Source: Bacteroidota bacterium
GTDB taxonomy: Bacteria > Bacteroidota > Bacteroidia > Flavobacteriales_D > Crocinitomicaceae
DNA length: 64,000 nucleotides
Direction: 5' to 3'
NCBI GenBank assembly: GCA_016866255.1
Contig: VGMY01000002.1
Coordinates: 124,001 to 188,000 of the forward strand
Each line of letters begins with the position of its first letter. The first letter of the stretch is position 1. This document shows positions 43,826 through 51,692 of this stretch, in pieces. Under the pieces are notes generated by a model, which worked only from the letters and a program-made list of their open reading frames with translations, did not search any database and was not told where the DNA came from. The position numbers and the translations under genes were made by a program.

Positions 43826-44964
43826 GACAACAGACCCAAACAAATTTTCATGCGCATCACTTTTTTGGCTGCTTCGTTCACTTGCTGTTGAAAGTCCTTA
43901 TTTTTTCGGTATTCTTGAAGGAGCTCGTTGTGTGCTTGAGCCGCGTTAACGGGCATTAAAATAATGTCGCAACCTGCGGAAATGGCTTTTGTTGCGGATT
44001 GGGGAACATTGACTACTCCCCCCATGTTCATCGCATCTGTAACGATAAGGCCTTTGAAACCCAGTTCATTTTTCAAAAGACCTGTAACTATAGTTTTTGA
44101 ACAGGTGGAAGGCAATCCTTGAGTATCGTATTTTTTGTTATTCTTGACGGCAATGTGCGCGACCATAATCGAGAGCACTCCTTTCGAAATCAGTTCCGGA
44201 TAATTTTTAATTTCCTTAAGTTCGCCGTCAATGGTTTGCAGCGAGGCGTGGGTGTCGCCGCTCACGAGCCCATGCCCAGGGAAGTGCTTAGCAGTTGCAA
44301 TGATACGGTTGTTTTGGGTTTCTTGAATGAACGCATTGGACCATGGAATCAATTGTTCGGGTTTGTTCCCAAATCCTCGGTAACCAACGGTAGCATTTCC
44401 AGCTACATCCACAACAGGTGCAAAGTTGTAGTTAATCCCAATGGAGTTTAGAAGTTTGGCAATTTGTTGGGCAACGCTAATCACCTCTTCCATGGAATTA
44501 ATTTCTGCCGCTTTTTTAACGGGTGCAGATTCCCCAATTTTTCGATTGACAAGACTCGGTTCAGCATCCGCGCTGTAGAGAAAGGGAAGGTTAGCTTTTG
44601 ATTCATTTAAAGCATTAAATTTCGTGATCCATTGGGTGAATTCGTTTTGGGTTCCGTTCAACATTAAAATTCCTCCAATAACCCTTTGGTCAATGTGTTG
44701 TTCAATCGTTGCAAGGGTTTGACCGTATCGGCCAACGGCAGGCATAAGCAATTGTGCAACAATAGCAGTGTCGTCCAATTGACGGAATACCTCTTCCACC
44801 GCTTCATCTAGCAATTTATTGACGCCCAAAAAATCAGAGAGCTGAAAAGTTGTTGTTCCGTTTAATTGGGGAACGTTCAGGGTCTTGTGATTTTCAGAGG
44901 GTTGAGAACACGCCAGTAACCCGAGGAGCACACTCGATAGAAGTATAAAGTGTTTGAGATTCAT
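43813..44964 (-). CDS. Glycoside hydrolase family 3 lipoprotein (beta-N-acetylhexosaminidase-like)
   Basis: 383 residues from the ATG at 44964 (a frame opening at 45006 starts upstream of the promoter box and is rejected). Lipobox LLAC (MNLKHFILLSSVLLGLLACS), then GH3 N-domain with the NagZ-type KHFPGHG motif and the catalytic-nucleophile segment KGLIVTDAMNMGG. The KHFPGHGxxxxDTH element identifies the NagZ class that cleaves GlcNAc from peptidoglycan fragments. Unlike cytoplasmic NagZ it is lipid-anchored, so it probably acts in the periplasm or at the surface. Confidence 0.9.
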   Translation of the reverse strand: MNLKHFILLSSVLLGLLACSQPSENHKTLNVPQLNGTTTFQLSDFLGVNKLLDEAVEEVFRQLDDTAIVAQLLMPAVGRYGQTLATIEQHIDQRVIGGILMLNGTQNEFTQWITKFNALNESKANLPFLYSADAEPSLVNRKIGESAPVKKAAEINSMEEVISVAQQIAKLLNSIGINYNFAPVVDVAGNATVGYRGFGNKPEQLIPWSNAFIQETQNNRIIATAKHFPGHGLVSGDTHASLQTIDGELKEIKNYPELISKGVLSIMVAHIAVKNNKKYDTQGLPSTCSKTIVTGLLKNELGFKGLIVTDAMNMGGVVNVPQSATKAISAGCDIILMPVNAAQAHNELLQEYRKNKDFQQQVNEAAKKVMRMKICLGLLSQVK

Positions 44965-44982
44965 CGACCTGTTTCTTTCGTA

Positions 44983-44990
44983 CAAATTTA
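44983..44990 (-). promoter_or_regulatory. -7 box before the GH3 gene
   Basis: TAAATTTG on the minus strand, exact TAnnTTTG, 18 nt before the ATG at 44964; it excludes the start at 45006. Confidence 0.55.
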
Positions 44991-45143
44991 GGGTGCTTGT
45001 TTTCAAAATTCTACCGATAGTCCATTTGTTATTAACAGCCAGATGTTTTATCCAATATGAAATAATTGTTAAATAATTTTTGTAATTTTTATTAACTTAA
45101 GTGTAGGAGAGTCGGAGATTACTAAATAATTCATCAGTAGCGT

Positions 45144-47396
45144 ATGAGAATTTTGCATTTCTTTAATTTCATCTTCTGGGTCAATTGCGCGGTTTCTCAA
45201 TCGTTTTATGATAAACAAACGGTACAAACGTTAGAAATATTTTTTGCTCAAGCCAATTGGGATGCTCTTCTCGATAATTTAGCTCAAACCACCGAAGATT
45301 ACTTGTTAGCGGATTCAGTAAGAATTAACGGGACAGTATTCGATTCGGTCGGGGTGAAGTATAAAGGGAATAGCTCCTATAATCCTAACAACAGCAAAAA
45401 TCCTTTGCACATCAACTTAAATTGGATTAATTCTGATGCAGATTATCAAGGGTATACCAATGTTAAATTGCAAAACGGTTACAAAGATCCCTCAATGATT
45501 CGGGAGGTGCTATCCTATGCTGTTCTTGAAAATTATATGGATTGCTCGAAAGCAAATTTTGTCAATGTTTTTATTAATGGCGGCCTAAGAGGTTTGTACT
45601 CGAGCTCAGAAAGCATTAACGATAAGTTCAATACTGACTATTATTACGATTTCAAGGGGTCTTTTTTTAAATGCAATCCTAATGGAGGCGCAGGTCCCGG
45701 AGGAGGGACATCGCCGGATTTGAAATATTTAGGGTCTGATTCATCCTTGTATACGAATGGCTATGAGTTAAAATCCAACTACGGTTGGACCGATCTGGTC
45801 GATTTGATTAACACCTTGAACAATAATTTTGCGAGCATTGAAGATAAATTAGACTTGGATCGCGCGATTTGGATGTTGGCATTTAACAACGTACTCGTGA
45901 ACCTCGATTCCTACAGCGGTTCGTTTCGTCAAAATTATTACTTGTACAAAGACCTTAACCAAAGATTTGTTCCTACCGTTTGGGATTTGAACATGAGTTT
46001 TAATGGATTTCCTGGGGGATCCGGCAGCGGGCCGGGAAGCGCCAATTTAGATCCTTTGTCCAACATCAACTCAAACAACCACCCTTTGATTAAGAAAATC
46101 TTAAACAACCCCATGTATCAGCGCATGTACATGGCCCATGTACGAACCATGTTGCAAGAAATGTTTGCTTCGAATTGGTATTTGAATCAGGCCAATGCTT
46201 TGAGGAATACCATCAATGCGCATGTCCAAGCTGATCCTTTTAAGTTTTATACTTACGCTCAATATCAAAATAGTTTAACGACGGCCGTTCCGGGTGGAGG
46301 GCCCGGTGGGTTCTCGATTCCGGGAATTCAAACCTTGATGAACGATAGAGTGACATATTTCAATTCAAATGCCAATTACCTCTTGGTAGCACCGTCTATT
46401 ACCGCTTTTTCAGCTTCAAATCCCACCCCGGCGTTTAACGAGAGTTTTACCATTAGTGCAACGGCGTCGAATGAAACTGCGGTTTATCTGGGATATCGCA
46501 CCTTTCATCACCTGCGTTTTACACGCGTACCCATGTATGACGATGGGAACCATGGCGACGGATTGGCTGGAGATCATATCTATGGAGCCAACGTAACCGC
46601 TAACGGGCCAAGGTTCGAATACTACCTGTATGCCGACAATAACAACGCTGGTATATTCAGTCCTGTTAGGGCGGAACATGAATTTCACACCTTGGATCTA
46701 AACATTCCCGCCCCGACGCCGGGGCAAGTTCAACTCAACGAAGCCATGTCCGATAACGAACTTACCGAAGATGATCCGTACGGGGAGTCCAACGATTGGG
46801 TAGAATTGTTGAATACCACCTCCAGTGCCGTTGATTTAAGCGGATATTTTTTAAGCGATGATCCTGCAAATCCCCTTAAGTGGACGATTCCATCGAATAC
46901 CGTAATGCTTCCAAACAGCTATTTAATCGTTTGGACCGACAACGACCTGCATCAAACCACGGGATTGCATGCAAATTTTAAATTGCGAGCCTCCGGCGAT
47001 TATCTTTCTTTTTCCAATGGACAGACGGTTCTTGATCAAGTTACTTTACCTGCCTTATTGACCGATCAATCGTATGCACGGTGCCCAGAATCCGGGTTGA
47101 TATTCGATGTTGCTCAACCTACTTTTGAAGCCATGAATAATTGCGTAGCCGGGCTTGAAGACGAAGAGGTTTTGGGAAGGATTTATCCCAATCCGTTCAG
47201 TGATCTTGTCAACATAGAGGTACCCCAATCTTCCATCATTGAAGTCTTCGATATCAACGGTAAACTCATCCACCAAATTCGATGCAACCAAGGCGGATGT
47301 CAATGTTCGACCGAAAATTGGAATGCTGGATTGTATATCGCAAGAATTCACATTTCAGGCCAATTGACCCAAAATATTAAGATCATTAAGCGATAA
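45144..47396 (+). CDS. CotH-type kinase-like secreted protein with lamin-tail and T9SS domains
   Basis: 750 residues: signal peptide (about 1-19), a CotH domain (about 30-390; VKYKGNSSYNPNNSKNPLHINLNW, IREVLSYAVLENYM, VPTVWDLNMSFNGF), a beta-sandwich (about 425-520), a lamin-tail domain (LTD, about 530-640; NDWVELLNTTSSAVDLSGYFLSDD), and a C-terminal T9SS sorting domain (about 670-750, GRIYPNPFSDLVNIE...). CotH proteins are spore-coat-like kinases; here it is a predicted extracellular protein with unknown substrate. An imperfect -7 box (AATTTTTG at 45076-45083) lies upstream. Confidence 0.88.
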   Translation: MRILHFFNFIFWVNCAVSQSFYDKQTVQTLEIFFAQANWDALLDNLAQTTEDYLLADSVRINGTVFDSVGVKYKGNSSYNPNNSKNPLHINLNWINSDADYQGYTNVKLQNGYKDPSMIREVLSYAVLENYMDCSKANFVNVFINGGLRGLYSSSESINDKFNTDYYYDFKGSFFKCNPNGGAGPGGGTSPDLKYLGSDSSLYTNGYELKSNYGWTDLVDLINTLNNNFASIEDKLDLDRAIWMLAFNNVLVNLDSYSGSFRQNYYLYKDLNQRFVPTVWDLNMSFNGFPGGSGSGPGSANLDPLSNINSNNHPLIKKILNNPMYQRMYMAHVRTMLQEMFASNWYLNQANALRNTINAHVQADPFKFYTYAQYQNSLTTAVPGGGPGGFSIPGIQTLMNDRVTYFNSNANYLLVAPSITAFSASNPTPAFNESFTISATASNETAVYLGYRTFHHLRFTRVPMYDDGNHGDGLAGDHIYGANVTANGPRFEYYLYADNNNAGIFSPVRAEHEFHTLDLNIPAPTPGQVQLNEAMSDNELTEDDPYGESNDWVELLNTTSSAVDLSGYFLSDDPANPLKWTIPSNTVMLPNSYLIVWTDNDLHQTTGLHANFKLRASGDYLSFSNGQTVLDQVTLPALLTDQSYARCPESGLIFDVAQPTFEAMNNCVAGLEDEEVLGRIYPNPFSDLVNIEVPQSSIIEVFDINGKLIHQIRCNQGGCQCSTENWNAGLYIARIHISGQLTQNIKIIKR

Positions 47397-47397
47397 A

Positions 47398-47763
47398 CTA
47401 CTCTTCTTCCAAATGCTTCTGGATGGATTGAACGATGAGGTGGCGCTGGTGAATTTCCCTAAGGTAATAGGATTTCGTTTTCTGTCTCGTAATTTTCCGT
47501 TTGCTGTAGCCGAAAGTTATGAACCCAACAAAATTAACGGCCCAAGAAAGTTTCGGGACGAAGTCTAAATCCAGCCTTCCTAGAGCATTGAGTTCCTCGT
47601 TCATCGTTGGACTGAAGTCCATTTTAAGTGCCTGTAAACGAATGGTTTCAATCAAAGAATCGTAAGGTTCAACAAGCTCTCTGCTGAAATTATGGGTTTT
47701 CATGAAACGTAAATAGCGAAAATTAACATCGGTGAACGTCCTGTATAACTCTTCAATGGTCAT
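47398..47763 (-). CDS. Hypothetical protein, 121 aa
   Basis: No family recognised. Soluble, charged, mostly helical: MTIEELYRTFTDVNFRYLRFMK at the N-terminus, a short hydrophobic stretch (about 74-86, LSWAVNFVGFITFGY), and a basic C-terminus KRKITRQKTKSYYLREIHQRH. Its stop lies 1 bp from the CotH gene's stop (convergent). It has its own exact -7 box 16 nt before the ATG, so it is transcribed and likely real. Confidence 0.7.
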   Translation of the reverse strand: MTIEELYRTFTDVNFRYLRFMKTHNFSRELVEPYDSLIETIRLQALKMDFSPTMNEELNALGRLDLDFVPKLSWAVNFVGFITFGYSKRKITRQKTKSYYLREIHQRHLIVQSIQKHLEEE

Positions 47764-47779
47764 AAAAATCTTTGCTCGT

Positions 47780-47787
47780 CAAAAGTA
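47780..47787 (-). promoter_or_regulatory. -7 box before the 121-aa gene
   Basis: TACTTTTG on the minus strand, exact TAnnTTTG, 16 nt before the ATG at 47763. Divergent from the rimO box at 47829-47836. Confidence 0.55.
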
Positions 47788-47828
47788 ATAAAAGAAACCT
47801 AAAGACCCGGATACTGCCCAGGGTTTTC

Positions 47829-47836
47829 TATTTTTG
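47829..47836 (+). promoter_or_regulatory. -7 box for rimO, 6 nt before the ATG
   Basis: TATTTTTG, exact TAnnTTTG, then 6 nt to the ATG at 47843. The in-frame TTG at 47834 is the end of this box. Confidence 0.6.
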
Positions 47837-47842
47837 CAGCCT

Positions 47843-49153
47843 ATGAAAACCAAATCTCATCGCAAGAATAAGATCAACGTGGTAACCTTAGGTTGTTCTA
47901 AAAATACTTTCGACTCAGAAATCATGATGGCCCAACTCAAAGCCAATCGTTTTGAGGTTCAACACGAAGGGCAAGAAGAATCGGAAATCGTGATCATCAA
48001 CACTTGTGGTTTTATCGATAATGCGAAACAGGAATCCATTGATACCATTCTCCAATACGTCGATGCGAAGTCACAAGGTTTGGTGGATAAGGTTTACGTT
48101 ACAGGCTGCCTTTCCGAGCGCTATCGTTCGGATTTAGAAAGCGAAATCCCTGAAGTGGATGCCTATTTCGGCACCCGGGAATTGCCTAGACTCCTCAAAA
48201 CGTTGAAAGCCGATTATAAGCATGAGTTGGTCGGCGAACGGTTGCTCACGACTCCCAACCATTACGCCTATTTCAAGATTGCCGAAGGCTGCGATCGCCC
48301 TTGTTCTTTCTGTGCCATTCCCTTAATGCGAGGCAAACACGTTTCTACTCCCATGGAACAATTAGTGTCCAATGCCCAAGATTTGGCCAAAAAAGGAGTC
48401 AAGGAACTGTTGTTGATTGCTCAAGATTTAACCTATTACGGTTTGGACCTCTACAAAAAACGCAATTTGGCGGAGCTCCTAGTAAAATTATCCGACGTCG
48501 AGGGCATTGAGTGGATTCGTTTGCATTACGCGTTCCCTGCAGGTTTTCCCATGGATGTTCTGGAAGTTATGAGGGAACGTAAAAACGTTTGTAACTACCT
48601 CGATATTCCTTTACAGCACGGTTCCACCGCCATGCTTCAAGCAATGCGCAGAGGCATTACCCGTGAAAAAACTGAGGAATTGTTGGATGCGATTCGACAG
48701 CGAGTTCCCGAAATTGCGTTGCGCACGACCCTCATTTCAGGATTTCCTGGAGAAACGGAAGCAGATTTTGAGGAAATGAAGGGTTTTGTAGAGCGCAGCC
48801 GGTTTGACCGCCTCGGTATATTCACCTACTCTCACGAGGAAAACACCCATGCCTTTCAACTTGCCGACGACGTTCCTGAGGAATTAAAGCGAAAACGTGC
48901 GGATGAAATCATGGAAATGCAAGCGGGAATTAGCCATGCCTTGAACCAACACAAAGTGGGACGAACCTTTAAAACCCTTTTTGATCGGGTGGAAGGGGAC
49001 TATTTTATTGGGCGAACGGAATTTGATTCTCCCGAGGTAGATAACGAGGTGAAGGTGCTTCGCACGCCGGATTTGTACGTGCCTATTGGGGATTTTTCCA
49101 TGGTTCGAATGGTTTCCGCCGAACCCTATGATTTGTTGGGTGAATTAGTTTGA
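47843..49153 (+). CDS. rimO: Ribosomal protein S12 methylthiotransferase
   Basis: 436-residue radical SAM methylthiotransferase modifying Asp of S12. N-terminal MTTase domain with three cluster cysteines C18 (LGCSKNTFDSE), C55 (INTCGFI), C89 (VTGCLSERY); radical SAM C150-x3-C154-x2-C157 (EGCDRPCSFCAIP); TRAM domain at the C-terminus. LGCSKN with DSE is the RimO, not MiaB, variant. Starts at ATG 47843; a TTG three codons earlier lies in the promoter box. Confidence 0.96.
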   Translation: MKTKSHRKNKINVVTLGCSKNTFDSEIMMAQLKANRFEVQHEGQEESEIVIINTCGFIDNAKQESIDTILQYVDAKSQGLVDKVYVTGCLSERYRSDLESEIPEVDAYFGTRELPRLLKTLKADYKHELVGERLLTTPNHYAYFKIAEGCDRPCSFCAIPLMRGKHVSTPMEQLVSNAQDLAKKGVKELLLIAQDLTYYGLDLYKKRNLAELLVKLSDVEGIEWIRLHYAFPAGFPMDVLEVMRERKNVCNYLDIPLQHGSTAMLQAMRRGITREKTEELLDAIRQRVPEIALRTTLISGFPGETEADFEEMKGFVERSRFDRLGIFTYSHEENTHAFQLADDVPEELKRKRADEIMEMQAGISHALNQHKVGRTFKTLFDRVEGDYFIGRTEFDSPEVDNEVKVLRTPDLYVPIGDFSMVRMVSAEPYDLLGELV

Positions 49154-49176
49154 GTACCTTTAATGAAAATTGTACG

Positions 49177-49476
49177 GTGAAAAATATTCTTACTACCGCT
49201 TTTGCCTTCGTTGTTTTAGCCTTGAACTTCGCTTTTGCGCAGCCTGCTTCGCCGTTAACGGTGATCGATGCTTCGAGCCCAAATGCCTGTGATGGATCCG
49301 CTTCGATAACCAATCCAAACAACGTCATTACCAACACCATCGTTTGGTATTCTAGCTTCGGACTAAGTTGTTTTCTGGCAAAGGTTAATTTTGGGATTAC
49401 GAGCGCTGCTCGTTTTCCGGGTGATGGACTCATTCCAAGCATAAAGTCCACCTTGCTATCGCAAGCTTCGGACTAA
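49177..49476 (+). pseudogene. 3'-truncated T9SS-type secreted protein gene
   Basis: GTG at 49177 starts a clear signal peptide (residues VKNILTTAFAFVVLALNFAFAQ, with GTG as Met), then ASPLTVIDASSPNACDGSASITN, which resembles the first repeat-type domain of long Flavobacteriales secreted proteins. About 60 codons later it runs into the 110-bp tandem array, and the frame closes at 49476 after one unit. The expected hundreds of residues and the C-terminal sorting domain are absent, so it reads as a broken gene. An alternative TTG start lies at 49150. The broken state is inference from length and context. Confidence 0.6.
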
Positions 49477-50020
49477 GTTGTTTTCTGGCAAAGGTTAATT
49501 TTGGGATTACGAGCGCTGCTCGTTTTCCGGGTGATGGACTCATTCCAAGCATAAAGTCAACCTTGCTATCGCAAGCTTCGGACTAAGTTGTTTTCTGGCA
49601 AAGGTTAATTTTGGGATTACGAGCGCTGCTCGTTTTCTCGGAAATGGACTCATTCCAAGCATAAAGTCCACCTTGCTTGCGCAAGGTTCGGACTAAGTTG
49701 TTTTCTGGCAAAGGTTAATTTTGGGATTACGAGCGCTGCTCGTTTTCCGGGTGATGGACTCATTCCAAGCATAAAGTCAACCTTGCTATCGCAAGCTTCG
49801 GACTAAGTTGTTTTCTGGCAAAGGTTAATTTTGGGATTACGAGCGCTGCTCGTTTTCCGGGTGATGGACTCATTCCAAGCATAAAGTCAACCTTGCTATC
49901 GCAAGCTTCGGCCTAAGTTGTTTTCTGGCAAAGGTTAATTCTGGGATTACGAGCGTTGCTCGTTTTCCGGGTGATGGACTCATTCCAAGCATAAAGTCAA
50001 CCTTGCTATCGCAAGCTTCG
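49361..50020 (+). repeat. 110-bp tandem repeat, six complete copies
   Basis: Six head-to-tail units starting at 49361, 49471, 49581, 49691, 49801 and 49911, almost identical, with divergence mainly in units 3 and 6. Partial similarity extends to about 50036, where CTTCGG followed by TTGTTTTCT recurs. Each unit contains three inverted repeats: ACGAGC-GCT-GCTCGT (unit positions 39-53), TGGACT/AGTCCA with a 14-nt loop (65-90, perfect only in units 1 and 3) and CTTGC-TATC-GCAAG (92-105). 110 is not a multiple of 3, so it cannot encode a continuous protein repeat. It lies between rimO and tRNA-Lys. Confidence 0.95.
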
Positions 50021-50064
50021 GCCTTTTTTGTTTTCTTCCTCATTAAAGCAAGCTTTATTCGGGG

Positions 50065-50104
50065 AAAACAAAAAAGTCCGCTTCGTACCGAAGTGGACTT
50101 CTTT
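50065..50104 (-). terminator. Rho-independent terminator after tRNA-Lys
   Basis: 12-bp stem with one G-U pair (AAGTCCACTTCG...CGAAGCGGACTT on the minus strand), 3-nt loop, then TTTTTTGTTTT. It begins 7 nt after the 3' end of the minus-strand tRNA. The stem is at 50074-50100. Confidence 0.85.
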
Positions 50105-50106
50105 TG

Positions 50107-50179
50107 TGATTCCGCTGGGATTCGAACCCAGGGCCCATACATTAAAAGTGTATTGCTCTACCAGCTGAGCTACGGAATC
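50107..50179 (-). tRNA. tRNA-Lys (anticodon TTT)
   Basis: Full cloverleaf on the minus strand: acceptor GATTCCG/CGGAATC, D arm GCTC/AGAGC with GG, anticodon stem ATACA/TGTAT around loop CTTTTAA (anticodon TTT), 5-nt variable loop, and T arm CTGGG-TTCGAAT-CCCAG. Discriminator A at 50107; CCA is not encoded. 73 nt in all. Confidence 0.97.
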
Positions 50180-50194
50180 GCTGATTTGAGGGTG

Positions 50195-50223
50195 CAAATA
50201 TAGGTATTTTTTTCCATAAGCAA
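50195..50223 (-). promoter_or_regulatory. Promoter of tRNA-Lys (TTG -33, TATATTTG -7)
   Basis: Minus strand: TATATTTG at 50195-50202 (exact TAnnTTTG) with TTG at 50221-50223, 18 bp apart. The box ends 15 nt before the tRNA 5' end. Confidence 0.6.
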
Positions 50224-50234
50224 TTTTCATTCAT

Positions 50235-50242
50235 TATTTTTG
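50235..50242 (+). promoter_or_regulatory. -7 box for aroK, 6 nt before the ATG
   Basis: TATTTTTG, exact TAnnTTTG, followed by 6 nt and the ATG at 50249. The in-frame TTG at 50240 is the end of the box. Confidence 0.6.
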
Positions 50243-50248
50243 AAGTGT

Positions 50249-50788
50249 ATGTTTAAACCCTTGTGTTTAGTTGGTTTGATGGGGAGTGGTAAATCAACCT
50301 TAGCTGCTACGGTAGGCGAAACTCTTGGTTGGAAGGTCCTTGATACCGATCGTTGGATTGAGGAGGAAGAAAAAAATTCAGTTCAACAAATAGTTGCTGC
50401 CAAAGGATGGGAATATTTTCGGGAAAAAGAGTCCGATTTCTGCCGTAATTTTAAAACTACAGGCCCTTGTCTTATATCAACCGGAGGAGGATTTCCTATG
50501 AGCCCATTCAATTTTCAATGGTTGTTCGATCACGCCTTAACCGTTTACCTCCAGGTTTCTCCTGAAATTGCAGCTGAACGCATTTCCCGACAAGAATCTT
50601 TGCTTCCCGGTTCGCGCCCGCTAATGGGAGGGCTTAATAGTAAGGACTTATTAAATAAGCTCAGGAAATTGTATTGGGAGCGCGGTCCGATTTATGAAAA
50701 ATTTCCATTTTCTGTCAATGCCGATGCACCGCTGGATCAGGTAGCTGAGGCGTTAGTAAAGATCTCGGCGATAGCCCAAACTGAATAA
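50249..50788 (+). CDS. aroK: Shikimate kinase
   Basis: 179-residue kinase of the shikimate pathway. P-loop GLMGSGKST (9-17), the shikimate-binding DTDRWIEEEE segment, FREKESDFC (adenine/lid region) and STGGGFPM. ATG at 50249, chosen because a TTG nine bases earlier lies inside the promoter box. 3' end overlaps the outer-membrane protein gene by 36 bp convergently. Confidence 0.94.
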   Translation: MFKPLCLVGLMGSGKSTLAATVGETLGWKVLDTDRWIEEEEKNSVQQIVAAKGWEYFREKESDFCRNFKTTGPCLISTGGGFPMSPFNFQWLFDHALTVYLQVSPEIAAERISRQESLLPGSRPLMGGLNSKDLLNKLRKLYWERGPIYEKFPFSVNADAPLDQVAEALVKISAIAQTE

Positions 50789-51412
50789 AAAATTCAAGGG
50801 AGAATACGTAAGCGAGGAGTTACCTGTTGCGTTATTAGCAAAACCGAGGACAGAATAGGTCCCTGTCATATCGAAGTAAATAGTTCCCCTAATGGGAATC
50901 GTATATTTCATACCTCCTTGTATTCCGAGCGCCAAATAATAGTAATTTCCTTTCCTTTCATCTCCATTGCTTGGTAAGTACTTGCCTTCCCATGCATAAT
51001 CTTCGTACTCTTTACGAGTCTGGTTGATTCCAACACCCAAAACGCTTCCTCCGTAAAGTCCAAAACCGTTGTCGTAATCGTTTAGCATGTACGAGCGAGT
51101 TCCGCCTTCAAAATAATACGTTGCGGATCTGTTTTGATAAGGTACGGTCAAGGTGTATGGAACCGTTGTAAGACTAATGGCTGTCATATTCGCATAATTC
51201 GTGTCTGCTCCTCCTGAGGGAAGATAGGCTGCACCGCGCACATAAAACGTCAAGTCACTGGATCTCGGTAATTCGAGACCTAAATGAAACCCAAGAGGCT
51301 TGGAGCCCGTGCCTACACCGTTAAGAATTCCGGTTCCTCCTGAAATGCTAATTTGTCCAAGAGTGTAACAACACAAGCCAATATATAAAACACTGGAAAA
51401 CGCTTTAATCAT
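50753..51412 (-). CDS. Predicted outer-membrane beta-barrel protein
   Basis: 219 residues with a signal peptide (MIKAFSSVLYIGLCCYTLGQ) and alternating aromatic/hydrophobic strands (SGGTGILNGVG, LYGGSVLGVGINQTRKEY, YYYLALGIQGGMKYTIP) ending FLFSLGYRRDLY, the pattern of a small porin-like barrel. No further family recognised. An exact -7 box lies 10 nt before the ATG. Confidence 0.72.
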   Translation of the reverse strand: MIKAFSSVLYIGLCCYTLGQISISGGTGILNGVGTGSKPLGFHLGLELPRSSDLTFYVRGAAYLPSGGADTNYANMTAISLTTVPYTLTVPYQNRSATYYFEGGTRSYMLNDYDNGFGLYGGSVLGVGINQTRKEYEDYAWEGKYLPSNGDERKGNYYYLALGIQGGMKYTIPIRGTIYFDMTGTYSVLGFANNATGNSSLTYSPLNFLFSLGYRRDLY

Positions 51413-51422
51413 AACCTATTTA

Positions 51423-51430
51423 CAAAGATA
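51423..51430 (-). promoter_or_regulatory. -7 box before the outer-membrane protein gene
   Basis: TATCTTTG on the minus strand, exact TAnnTTTG, 10 nt before the ATG at 51412. Confidence 0.55.
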
Positions 51431-51441
51431 CGCGACTTGTT

Positions 51442-51609
51442 TCACTTTTTTGACCATATTAACGCTTTTTTTGATTTTTTATTTCCGGCAAGCAGGTTGG
51501 CTGTCCAAATAAAAGCATATTGGGTACCTTGGCTGTAAGGCGTGCGGGTTTGCATTGTTTCGAATTCTTGACGGTTTATTCCACCCATCCAGCGATTTTT
51601 ATCTACCAT
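51442..51609 (-). CDS. Possible small gene or gene fragment, 55 aa
   Basis: In the 280-bp gap between the outer-membrane protein gene and wbqC a minus-strand frame stays open from a TAA at 51670-51672 to a TGA at 51442-51444 (75 codons, of which 55 follow an ATG). It reads like real protein (LSLYLMVDKNRWMGGIN, RTPYSQGTQYAFIWTANLLAGN). No family recognised and no promoter box in front of it. It may be the end of a lost larger gene or a small gene co-transcribed with wbqC. Confidence 0.4.
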   Translation of the reverse strand: MVDKNRWMGGINRQEFETMQTRTPYSQGTQYAFIWTANLLAGNKKSKKALIWSKK

Positions 51610-51692
51610 GAGGTATAAGGAAAGTTCAATTCGCGCAGTTTTGCTTAAGCAACTTTCATCAAGGGAACCTTAATTCTCAGATTTGACGATTC

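Noticed and set aside
44965-45006. GH3 start at 45006
   Set aside because: It lies upstream of the exact promoter box and adds residues before a complete lipoprotein signal.
49361-50020. CRISPR array or protein-coding repeat
   Set aside because: Units are 110 bp with no spacer alternation and no cas genes in the window, and 110 is not a multiple of 3; short frames on either strand inside the array change frame at each unit.
50003-50230. Open frames across tRNA-Lys
   Set aside because: They read through a complete tRNA cloverleaf and its terminator, so they are not coding.
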